From positions 1-6,680 of the forward strand of contig JALZUF010000223.1 in NCBI GenBank assembly GCA_023301785.1: 6,680 bases of DNA. Reading direction: 5' to 3'. Below are positions 1 through 6,410 of this stretch, piece by piece. Below the pieces are notes generated by a model that was not told the origin of the DNA, made no database searches, and saw nothing but the letters and a program-made list of their open reading frames with translations. This stretch comes from Alphaproteobacteria bacterium. Lineage in GTDB: Bacteria > Pseudomonadota > Alphaproteobacteria > Micavibrionales > Micavibrionaceae. Positions within the stretch are counted from its first letter, which is position 1. Every line of letters begins with the position of its first letter. The position numbers were made by a program, and so were the translations under genes.

Positions 1-81
1 CTTTCAATATTGAGCTTGATTTAGCCCATAGCCAAATAATCTATGTTGGTTTATAGTATGTTAGATTTTAACATGACCTAT

Positions 82-87
82 AGGCGG
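82..87 (+). promoter_or_regulatory. Probable ribosome binding site of tadD
   Basis: AGGCGG lies 9 bases before the ATG at 97. The in-frame ATGs at 43, 58 and 73 have no comparable purine-rich site in front of them. This decides the start in favour of 97. The match is imperfect, so the call is moderate. Confidence 0.45.
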
Positions 88-96
88 CCTTTATCC

Positions 97-903
97 ATGC
101 TTTCAAAAACTCTTTCACTAAGTCTTATCTTATCTTCTGTTCTTGTTACCGCGTGTGCGTCAAGCGGCACATCAAAGACCGGTACAGGCTATAACAATTC
201 AAAAGTAAATAGTGCGCGCCCGTCATTAGAGTCAAAGTCGATTGATAAAGCAATGCAGCAAGCGTTGATGCAAGCCGAAGCCAGCGGTAATGCTGCTGAG
301 ATTATCGGTACATTAGAGCAAATCAATGCCCGCCACCCTGATGATGCAGTGATCGCAACACGCTTTGCCCGCGCCCTGCGTGAAGATGACCAGATTAACA
401 AGGCGCGTAAAGTTTTAAGCCCGTTTGCGAATGCAGAAAAGCCAAACATCGAAGCGCTGAATGAAATGGCGATGACAGAATTGGGATTAGGTGATTATGA
501 AGGCGCGAAAAAATATTCAATGAAGGCGACTGTGATTGATCCGAAGAATGCCCGCGGATATTTAGCCTTAGGAACAGCGCAAGATGCGTTGAAAGATCAT
601 GCGAACGCTGAGCAATCATTTCGCCAAGGTTTGAAATATTGGAAGGGTGATCCATCACCTATCTTAAATAACCTTGCACTGAACCTAGCGTCACAAGGGC
701 ACTTAGAAGAGTCATTATCTTTATTGGAACGTGCATTGGAAATCTCACCAAAGCGTATGGAGCTGGAGCGTAATAGACGTATCATTGCAACATTGTTGGA
801 GACATCTGGCCCACGTCCACCGTCACCAGTGGTTAAGCCATCCATTAAGATTCCTGCTGATGCGCGCCCACAAGCCGCCGCGGCAAAAGCAGCCGCACAA
901 TAA
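97..903 (+). CDS. tadD: TadD-like TPR lipoprotein of the Tad pilus system
   Basis: TadD proteins are outer-membrane-associated TPR lipoproteins needed for Tad pilus assembly, probably as a pilotin or scaffold for the secretin. From the ATG at 97 the protein has 268 residues: a short n-region (MLSK), a hydrophobic stretch, and a lipobox VTA|C with the lipidated Cys at residue 20. Residue +2 is Ala, not Asp, so outer-membrane sorting is expected. TPR-like helical pairs lie at about 118-151, 152-185 and 188-220, with a less regular one before them (84-117). A Pro/Ala-rich tail (about 239-268) follows and is probably disordered. In-frame ATGs at 43, 58 and 73 would lengthen the n-region; I prefer 97 because AGGCGG lies 9 bases upstream and the signal peptide is then of normal length. 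Orientation is opposite to the other tad genes, and the stop is one base from the tadC stop. Family assignment rests on TPRs, lipobox and context, since TPR proteins are otherwise generic. Confidence 0.85.
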   Translation: MLSKTLSLSLILSSVLVTACASSGTSKTGTGYNNSKVNSARPSLESKSIDKAMQQALMQAEASGNAAEIIGTLEQINARHPDDAVIATRFARALREDDQINKARKVLSPFANAEKPNIEALNEMAMTELGLGDYEGAKKYSMKATVIDPKNARGYLALGTAQDALKDHANAEQSFRQGLKYWKGDPSPILNNLALNLASQGHLEESLSLLERALEISPKRMELERNRRIIATLLETSGPRPPSPVVKPSIKIPADARPQAAAAKAAAQ

Positions 904-904
904 T

Positions 905-1861
905 TTAATTATTACCGACGCCTGCGTTTGATGCTTCGATCCCTGCTGGTCCAAGGATAATAATAAAGAGAGCGGGTAGGAAAAATATAATCATCGGCAC
1001 AGTTAGTTTCGGTGGCAGTGATGCCGCCTTTTGTTCTGCGTTACCCATACGAATATCACGTAGCTCAATCGCCATAACTTTCAAGGCTTGGGATACAGAC
1101 GTTCCGTATTGCTCAGCCTGAATAAGCGCCGTAGCGAACGATTTACCAAAACCACCAACGCGGCGACCAAAGTCCGCCAGTGCCATACGGCGATCATTCA
1201 ACATCGCCATTTCAGCGCTTAAGATACCAAGCTCTTCTGCCAAGACAGGTGAGTGTTCAGAAACTTCATCAGCCACACGCTCAACCGTTTGTTCCAAGCC
1301 AATACCCCCTTGCACACAAATCAGCATCATATCGAGCGCGTCTGGAAAAGTGAACGCCAGATCTTGTTGGCGCTTATCGGCTTTATTTTTGATGATAATT
1401 TTAGGCAAAAAGAAACCCGATAAAATTGCGCCCATAATAACAAAGAATTGCACGCCATTAGAAAGCTCTTCTTCTCCACCCGACATAACCATCATTGAGA
1501 ATAAGACGAGGACAATCGGCAAACCAATTTGCATACCCATAAAAACCAAAGGTGCTTTAGGGTCACGAATACCTGCGAGCAATAAACTTTTGCGAATTTT
1601 TTCACCGAAGTCACCAGCCAGTTGTTGAACTTTGAAAAAGGTTGCTACGGATTCTTTGGCAGACAGGGATTTGTCTGATTTATTTTCTAAATCTTCACGC
1701 GCTGTTTGAAAAAGTGCCTTTTTCTTTTTCTCAATCACGTTTTTGTAGTGATCTTTTTTCTCACCCCTTTGTAGGATAGGAAAGACAAACGCTCCAAAAG
1801 AAAGTGCGGCAGCAATCGCGCTAAAAACAACAATCATGACTTCACTTGTAATACCAAACAT
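905..1861 (-). CDS. tadC: TadC, inner-membrane platform protein (T2SSF domain)
   Basis: TadC (CpaH in Caulobacter naming) pairs with TadB to form the inner-membrane platform on which the CpaF/TadA ATPase acts. The protein has 318 residues, a usual length. Membrane segments are seen at about 7-29, 103-126, 136-154 and 287-304. The GspF/T2SSF cytoplasmic domain lies between the third and fourth: it opens with FPDALDMMLICVQGGIGLEQ (172-191) and has the second-half signature EQYGTSVSQAL (250-260). The C-terminal block KLTVPMIIFFLPALFIIILGP (within 285-305) is typical of TadC rather than TadB. A Lys-rich cytoplasmic stretch (34-48) follows the first membrane segment. The ATG at 1861 has an AAAGGA site 7 bases upstream (1869-1874), within the 15-base gap after tadB, so the two are co-transcribed. 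It is the last gene of the minus-strand operon and ends against tadD. Confidence 0.95.
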   Translation of the reverse strand: MFGITSEVMIVVFSAIAAALSFGAFVFPILQRGEKKDHYKNVIEKKKKALFQTAREDLENKSDKSLSAKESVATFFKVQQLAGDFGEKIRKSLLLAGIRDPKAPLVFMGMQIGLPIVLVLFSMMVMSGGEEELSNGVQFFVIMGAILSGFFLPKIIIKNKADKRQQDLAFTFPDALDMMLICVQGGIGLEQTVERVADEVSEHSPVLAEELGILSAEMAMLNDRRMALADFGRRVGGFGKSFATALIQAEQYGTSVSQALKVMAIELRDIRMGNAEQKAASLPPKLTVPMIIFFLPALFIIILGPAGIEASNAGVGNN

Positions 1862-1876
1862 AGGCGCGTCCTTTCT

Positions 1877-2848
1877 TTATACTTTAAAATTAATCATTTG
1901 TTTCATCACAAAAATCCCGACACACATCCAACCGATGGCGCACCCCAATAGAAACTTTCCGGTGGGGTCAGTGAATAGAACCTGAATATATTCACGGTTC
2001 ACGAAATACATACCGAGGGCAACAACGACAGGGAGTGAGCCAATAATCATAGCGGAAGCTTTTGCCTCAGATGATAAAGCCTTTACCTTACGCGCCAATT
2101 TAAAGCGCGAGCGGATAACACTAGCGAGGTTTTGTAAAACCTCTGACAAGCTTGACCCTGTTTGTGTTTGAATAGATATTGCGGCGGCAAACATTTGCAT
2201 TTCAGTCAGTGGCATACGCTTTGATGCGTTTAATACGGCCTCTGGTAGCGGTATACCTATCTTTTGTTGATCGAAAATGCGGCTCATTTCTTCACCCATT
2301 GGCCCATCAAATTCACGGGCAACCATTTTGATGGCTTCACTGACGGGCATACCCGCTTTAAGCAGGCGCATCATTGATTCAAGTGCGTCAGGAAAGTCAT
2401 CCATAAAATGTTTTTGACGGCGGCCAATTTTAAAATTTAACACAAAGCGTGGTAAGCCAAGTAAACCAATAATAACGCTCATCGCCATCACGAATGGAGT
2501 TGCACCAGCAAGCTTAGCCGCAAGAGTTAAAACAATACAACACGCAACAGAAGCCAGCCAAAATTGTTTTAAGGTTATTTCCCAACCGCTTTGCATTATT
2601 TTTTCTTTTAATGTGCTTTTGGTTTTATCTTTTTTACTTTGTTGCTCAACGGCATTAAGTTTTTTCTCTAGGGCGGATCTTTTTCGATCCATTGGATTAA
2701 CGTTGCTGTCTTTAGCATTCGCAACGCCCGTGCCTTTTACCACCTGCATCAAGTGTTTGCGTTTTTCACGCTGAGTATTAAGGATCAACGCACTAACGAC
2801 GCAGCCGATGATAAGAAAGATAAGAAGGGAGATTATGAATGGTGCCAT
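1877..2848 (-). CDS. tadB: TadB, inner-membrane platform protein (T2SSF domain)
   Basis: TadB (CpaG) is the partner of TadC in the inner-membrane platform of the Tad secretion machine. The 323-residue protein has an N-terminal membrane helix (about 3-23), a long basic cytoplasmic linker (25-90, rich in Lys/Arg), two membrane segments (about 95-112 and 117-138), the T2SSF domain, and two C-terminal segments (about 264-283 and 299-315). The T2SSF domain carries FPDALESMMRLLKAGMPVSEAI-type residues at 152-173 and TQTGSSLSEVLQNL at 228-241. The second motif, with the following RSRFKLARKVKALSSEAKASA block (246-266), is the TadB signature. The start at 2848 lies only 6 bases after the cpaF stop, with a weak purine-rich site (GGGTAA) formed across the cpaF stop codon, so translation is probably coupled to cpaF. 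Confidence 0.95.
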   Translation of the reverse strand: MAPFIISLLIFLIIGCVVSALILNTQREKRKHLMQVVKGTGVANAKDSNVNPMDRKRSALEKKLNAVEQQSKKDKTKSTLKEKIMQSGWEITLKQFWLASVACCIVLTLAAKLAGATPFVMAMSVIIGLLGLPRFVLNFKIGRRQKHFMDDFPDALESMMRLLKAGMPVSEAIKMVAREFDGPMGEEMSRIFDQQKIGIPLPEAVLNASKRMPLTEMQMFAAAISIQTQTGSSLSEVLQNLASVIRSRFKLARKVKALSSEAKASAMIIGSLPVVVALGMYFVNREYIQVLFTDPTGKFLLGCAIGWMCVGIFVMKQMINFKV

Positions 2849-2854
2849 GCGATA

Positions 2855-4420
2855 TTACCCGTAGGCTTCCTCCATAGCGTCCAGCACCAAGTTTTCAACG
2901 CCGAATTGACGCGCGCTGTCCCAGAATTTTGGTCGCATACCTGATGATTTTAAATGCGTAATAAGTTTGCCATTTTCGTCTTCACCGTCAAATTCAAGCT
3001 TAAAGAGATCTTGCATCGTGATGACTTCACCTTCCATCCCTGTAATTTCAGAAATGTGTGTGACTTTACGTGAACCATCACGCAGACGTTGCACTTGGAT
3101 AATTACATTAACAGCAGACGCTATTTGTTCACGCACAGCAACCGTCGGTAAATTAAGACCGCCCATAGCAATCATGTTTTCCATACGCGAGACAGCCTCA
3201 CGCGGGTTGTTGGCGTGGACGGTTCCCATAGAACCATCGTGACCTGTGTTCATGGCTTGGAGGAGATCAAAAGCCTCTGGCCCACGCACCTCACCAACGA
3301 TAATACGTTCAGGACGCATACGTAGACAGTTCTTCACCAAGTCACGCATCGTCACTTCACCAACACCCTCCAAGTTTGGTGGACGGGTTTCTAAGCGCAC
3401 AACGTGCGGTTGTTGCAGTTGTAATTCACAGGCATCTTCGCAAGTAATAATACGCTCGCCCTGTTCGATATAACGCGTCAAACAGTTCAGCATTGTTGTT
3501 TTACCAGACCCTGTACCACCAGAGATAAGAACGTTCACGCGGGAGCGGCCAATAGCCTGAATAAGTTTTGCGGCACTTGGCGTCATAGCACCAAATTCAA
3601 GAAGTTTATCGAGCGTCAATTTATCTTTTGTAAATTTACGAATGGTCATGCACGCGCCATCAACAGATAGCGGTGGAATAATAACGTTTACACGTGAGCC
3701 ATCAGGCAAACGCGCGTCACAAATTGGAGAGGCTTCATCAACGCGGCGACCAATCGCGCCAACGATACGCTGACAGATCGTCACAAGGTGTTGGTTATCA
3801 CGAAACTTCACTTCAGCTTTTTCGATTTTACCATTTAGTTCGATATAGACCGTATCAGGGCCGTTAATCATGATATCGGCAATGCCATCAATCTCTAGGA
3901 GTTCTTCAAGTGGGCCAAAGCCCAGCATGTCATCACCACATTCTTTGGCGATACGTTTTAATTCTGCGGGTGTTAAATCTAAATTACGGAAGCGAGCAAT
4001 CTCTTCAACAGCGGAAGATACTTCCTCGCGCGCTTCTTCAGATTTCATACGGGCTAAGGCTTTTAGGTCTATACCGTCACGCAAGTCTAACCATATACGA
4101 TTTCGTGCACGCTGTAGGCGAAGCGACGTCATCGTGTCTTCATCATTTTCAACAACTGTTTCTTCGTCTTCATCCATAAGAAGACCATCATCCATTGATT
4201 TCAATTCTTTGGGGGATGCCTCATCAGCAGGTGTGTCTGGTGTTTTTTCAACAACTTCGTCAGCCACCTCTTCAACCTTTGGTGCCTCATTGGTCATCGG
4301 TGGATCTACACGTTTTGGTGGCTCATCCGCTTCCTGTGTTTTACTTTCAGGCTTTGGAGGTGCCTTTTTAGGCTCCTCTTTTTGAGGCGATGGAGAATCA
4401 TTTGTTTTTTTGCCAAACAT
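2855..4420 (-). CDS. cpaF: CpaF/TadA, type II/IV secretion ATPase of the Tad pilus
   Basis: CpaF/TadA is the cytoplasmic hexameric ATPase that powers Flp pilus extension (and probably retraction) through TadB/TadC. The 521-residue protein has all the family's nucleotide-site motifs: Walker A GGTGSGKT (301-308), Asp box with ITCEDACELQL (325-335), Walker B RIIVGEVRGPEA with Glu377 (372-383), and His box GHDGSMGTVHANN (393-405). The N-terminal domain (about 100-290) contains the CpaF-type stretch GFGPLEELL...IADIMINGP (167-187). The first 97 residues are a Pro/Glu/Asp/Lys-rich, low-complexity region that should be disordered. The ATG at 4420 is preceded by a perfect AGGAGG with 5-base spacing, overlapping the cpaE stop. 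It sits between cpaE and tadB in the standard Tad order. The catalytic residues look intact. Confidence 0.97.
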   Translation of the reverse strand: MFGKKTNDSPSPQKEEPKKAPPKPESKTQEADEPPKRVDPPMTNEAPKVEEVADEVVEKTPDTPADEASPKELKSMDDGLLMDEDEETVVENDEDTMTSLRLQRARNRIWLDLRDGIDLKALARMKSEEAREEVSSAVEEIARFRNLDLTPAELKRIAKECGDDMLGFGPLEELLEIDGIADIMINGPDTVYIELNGKIEKAEVKFRDNQHLVTICQRIVGAIGRRVDEASPICDARLPDGSRVNVIIPPLSVDGACMTIRKFTKDKLTLDKLLEFGAMTPSAAKLIQAIGRSRVNVLISGGTGSGKTTMLNCLTRYIEQGERIITCEDACELQLQQPHVVRLETRPPNLEGVGEVTMRDLVKNCLRMRPERIIVGEVRGPEAFDLLQAMNTGHDGSMGTVHANNPREAVSRMENMIAMGGLNLPTVAVREQIASAVNVIIQVQRLRDGSRKVTHISEITGMEGEVITMQDLFKLEFDGEDENGKLITHLKSSGMRPKFWDSARQFGVENLVLDAMEEAYG

Positions 4421-4425
4421 AGTAT

Positions 4426-4431
4426 CCTCCT
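4426..4431 (-). promoter_or_regulatory. Consensus ribosome binding site of cpaF overlapping the cpaE stop codon
   Basis: On the minus strand the sequence reads TAGGAGG: the TAG stop of cpaE (4432-4430) runs into a perfect AGGAGG, 5 bases before the cpaF ATG. This is the strongest Shine-Dalgarno site in the window. It implies that ribosomes finishing cpaE can re-initiate on cpaF, and that the ATPase is well translated relative to its neighbours. Confidence 0.8.
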
Positions 4432-5650
4432 ATTTCTTTTTCAAAATTTTATCTAAAAAACCAGCAGGCTTATCTAAAGCTTCGCTATTTTTAGATGATT
4501 TAATTACGTTTTTGGCTAACGGTAGGAGTTTATTGATAATATCCATCCCTGCTTTTTGCTTCATAAGTTTCTTGCCTTCATTTTCAGTGCCAATAAATAA
4601 TTTGGCATCGAATGGAATAACCACACTTGGTTTTATATCCAATGAATCAGCGATGTCTTTTTTGTTTACTTCTTTAGATGGCACGATACCCTCCATATTG
4701 ACCACCAGATCAACACTGGATGTATCGCCATTTTTAAGAAGTTTGATTTCTTGCATTAAAGACCGTGTTAAGCGTAAAGATGGCAGCGTTGGTGTTGTGA
4801 CAACGACAAGCTCATGCGCTTTGTTTATAACTGTTCTTTTTAATGAGGGGATTGCGCCCGACAGATCAACGATGACGACTGGATATTTTTTCATCATCAG
4901 GTCAATAAGTTCTTCATATTGCTGTGCGTGAACGGAGGCCTCTAACATAGGGTCAGCGCCAGCGGCCAAAATAGTCAGCTTATCGTTCGCATTAAAGAAC
5001 ATACGCCCTAATGTGTCTTCATCGTTATTACTCGCGGCACGAACGGCTTCGTAGAGCGTTGTTGAAGGCTCAAAACCCATACCAACACTTAACGATGACC
5101 AGCCACCAGCCGCATCCATCAAAAATGTTTTTTGGTTTAATTTTTCAGATATACCGCAAGCAAGACCTTGGGTGAGTGATGATGTTCCTACACCACCCTT
5201 TGCACCAATAACACCGATAAGACGACTGCCTTTTGCGCCAAGTTTATCAATTAAGGTTTGCGCAATAATTTCGGATAGTGTTTCCAGCGGTACTGGACGC
5301 ACCAGATAATCACTCACGCCCATTGTTGTTAGACGGCGATAGAGATCAACATCATTTTCAGGGCCAATAATTATGGCGTTCGTCCCTTCGGCGCAATGCT
5401 CGGATAAATCACCTAATGCGCTGGCGAAATCTTCACCAGTTGAATTTGTCTCAATGATCACCAAATTAGGTGATGATGTATTTTTGTAGTTACCAATGGC
5501 GGTTTGAACATCGCCTTCTTCCACACTGATTGTGACACGCGCAAAACGCCAATCATTTTCAAGCGCACGCGCGGCCTCAACCGTTTGAGCATCTTTTAAA
5601 AATAAATGCACATCGGATTGTGGAAGTAATATATTCGTTTCGTTATTCAC
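4430..5650 (-). CDS. cpaE: CpaE/TadZ, MinD/ParA-like positioning protein with pseudo-receiver domain
   Basis: CpaE/TadZ proteins place the Tad machine, usually at a cell pole. The 406-residue protein has an N-terminal receiver-like domain (about 10-135). At the usual phospho-Asp strand it reads LVIIETNS (63-70, Glu67 in place of Asp), and the usual conserved Lys is Arg118 in DYLVRPV, so phosphorylation is unlikely. A MinD/ParA domain follows (about 143-380). Its deviant Walker A AKGGVGTSS (150-158) keeps the signature Lys151 but has Thr156 where MinD has the P-loop lysine. Switch I keeps Asp179 but has Ala181 at the second Asp position. Walker B is VVIVDLSG with Asp262. FDAKLFIGTENEGKKL (347-362) is a CpaE-type C-terminal motif. 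A basic tail, GFLDKILKKK (397-406), could form an amphipathic helix. The start is GTG at 5650 with a modest AAAGG 10 bases upstream; no other upstream in-frame start is seen in the spacer. Confidence 0.93.
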   Translation of the reverse strand: MNNETNILLPQSDVHLFLKDAQTVEAARALENDWRFARVTISVEEGDVQTAIGNYKNTSSPNLVIIETNSTGEDFASALGDLSEHCAEGTNAIIIGPENDVDLYRRLTTMGVSDYLVRPVPLETLSEIIAQTLIDKLGAKGSRLIGVIGAKGGVGTSSLTQGLACGISEKLNQKTFLMDAAGGWSSLSVGMGFEPSTTLYEAVRAASNNDEDTLGRMFFNANDKLTILAAGADPMLEASVHAQQYEELIDLMMKKYPVVIVDLSGAIPSLKRTVINKAHELVVVTTPTLPSLRLTRSLMQEIKLLKNGDTSSVDLVVNMEGIVPSKEVNKKDIADSLDIKPSVVIPFDAKLFIGTENEGKKLMKQKAGMDIINKLLPLAKNVIKSSKNSEALDKPAGFLDKILKKK

Positions 5651-5690
5651 TTTATTCGTGCCTTTGATTGATACACTTTTTGACTGTTGT

Positions 5691-5710
5691 TTCCCTTCTA
5701 TTATAGGGAA
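5691..5710. repeat. Inverted repeat TTCCCT-N8-AGGGAA around the candidate -10 box
   Basis: The arms are perfect 6-base complements with an 8-base loop. On the minus strand the dyad reads TTCCC, then TATAAT, then AGAAGGGAA, so the candidate -10 box lies inside it. It could be a repressor operator or a weak hairpin; no T-run follows on the minus strand, so it is not a standard terminator. Confidence 0.35.
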
Positions 5711-5732
5711 TAAAGATTAATAGCTTGTGACT

Positions 5733-5751
5733 TGATTATGGATATTAATCA
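5733..5751. repeat. Inverted repeat TGATTA-N7-TAATCA just downstream of cpaD
   Basis: Perfect 6-base arms (5733-5738 and 5746-5751) with a 7-base loop begin three bases after the cpaD stop. The arms are too AT-rich for a stable terminator. The position, about 30-45 bases upstream of the candidate -10 of cpaE, would suit a protein-binding site. GATTAAT occurs again at 5715-5721 on the plus strand and on the minus strand at 5744-5750. Function is inferred only from symmetry. Confidence 0.3.
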
Positions 5752-5753
5752 CA

Positions 5754-6398
5754 TTAATTCGCCGCCAAATCCCCGCGCTCTATACCTTCTATTGGTGCGC
5801 GTGGTACGCCGCCTTTGTAGCCGTCTGTTACGATTGCCGCGCGTCTGCCGCCAGCATCATCCATGGCATCGTTACCAAGTAAGTCTTTTGGACGTGCGAT
5901 TTGACGCGCCAACATTGTTTCTTTACTGCATCCAAATTTATAATCAGGAATGAAGCGTGTTGTATCCGAGCTTTCTAGGCCAGGCATTAGATCACATCCC
6001 AATGGTGCCAAGGCTTGCACCATGTCATAGGAAATCAATAAGGATGGTGTTCCTTTTTCTATTGCGGCTGTTTGCGTTGTTACATTCACGACATTTTTTT
6101 TCTTTAAGTCAGCTGTGATATGTTTCAATTTATGAACCGCATTCATTGCCGTAAAAGATTTCGATTTTGGATCGAATGTCATAGTTAGATCAAGCGCACT
6201 TGTTCCATGTGCTTTGTAATGGCTTGCTAGATCAGAAAGCGTTGCATCATTAATATAGGCAAGCGGCACTTGTTCCATCGTTGTCGTGTTAGACAGTTGC
6301 GCGGTTGATGTGCTCATCATTGATGGCGTGTATTGCGTACAAGCCGATACGAACAAAGCACTAGCAATTACAGTCATTTTTATAAGATTGTTTTTCAT
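5754..6398 (-). CDS. cpaD: CpaD-like pilus assembly lipoprotein
   Basis: CpaD is an outer-membrane lipoprotein of alphaproteobacterial Tad systems, thought to support the CpaC secretin. The 214-residue protein starts with a signal peptide (two Lys, hydrophobic core) and a lipobox VSA|C at Cys20. Thr at +2 predicts outer-membrane sorting. A Ser/Thr-rich linker (about 22-40) precedes the folded domain. The C-terminal half carries the CpaD hallmark: LGCDLMPG (133-140), then YKFGCSKETMLARQIARPKDL (153-173, ending close to the family pattern of GC...NLA..A.P.DL), then RRAAIVTDGYKGG (185-197). Cys135 and Cys157 are well placed for a periplasmic disulphide. The ATG at 6398 has AAGGA 7 bases upstream (6406-6410). 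The gene follows the upstream reading frame by 12 bases, so both are in one operon. Confidence 0.88.
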   Translation of the reverse strand: MKNNLIKMTVIASALFVSACTQYTPSMMSTSTAQLSNTTTMEQVPLAYINDATLSDLASHYKAHGTSALDLTMTFDPKSKSFTAMNAVHKLKHITADLKKKNVVNVTTQTAAIEKGTPSLLISYDMVQALAPLGCDLMPGLESSDTTRFIPDYKFGCSKETMLARQIARPKDLLGNDAMDDAGGRRAAIVTDGYKGGVPRAPIEGIERGDLAAN

Positions 6399-6410
6399 TA
6401 TATTATCCTT

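Larger units (their letters stand above)
5651..5753 (-). promoter_or_regulatory. Spacer before cpaE with possible promoter and two dyads
   Basis: This is the largest non-coding gap in the window and the only one of any size in the operon. Read on the minus strand it contains a perfect TATAAT (5705-5700), about 50 bases before the cpaE GTG. I see no good -35 hexamer at 16-18 bases from it (the 17-base position reads ACAAGC), so an independent cpaE promoter is only a possibility. Two perfect 6-base inverted repeats are listed separately. The rest is AT-rich. Confidence 0.35.

Noticed and set aside
10..57. Promoter for tadD: TTGAGC (10-15) or TATAGT (52-57).
   Set aside because: No pair of hexamers has acceptable spacing, and upstream sequence is cut by the window edge, so no promoter call is made.
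880..904. Terminator at the end of tadD (GCGGC / GCCGC stem with a 7-base loop).
   Set aside because: The stem is only 5 bases, lies inside coding sequence of an Ala-rich tail, and is not followed by a T-run.
3870..4385. A 171-codon plus-strand open frame rich in Ser, opposite the 5' part of cpaF.
   Set aside because: It is a shadow of the cpaF low-complexity coding region: Ser-rich composition mirrors the acidic/Lys codons on the other strand, and no ribosome site or family motif is seen.
4410..4931. A 173-codon plus-strand open frame opposite the 3' part of cpaE.
   Set aside because: It lies antisense to clearly recognisable CpaE sequence, has no recognisable domain, and spans the cpaE-cpaF junction.
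5726..5753. TGTGA ... TCACA resembling a CRP/FNR-family site.
   Set aside because: The arms are separated by 18 bases instead of about 6, so the geometry does not fit.
5745..5757. Possible CtrA-type site (TTAA repeated).
   Set aside because: The half-sites are TTAA-N5-TTAA, whereas the CtrA consensus needs a 7-base spacer; only an AT-rich coincidence can be claimed.
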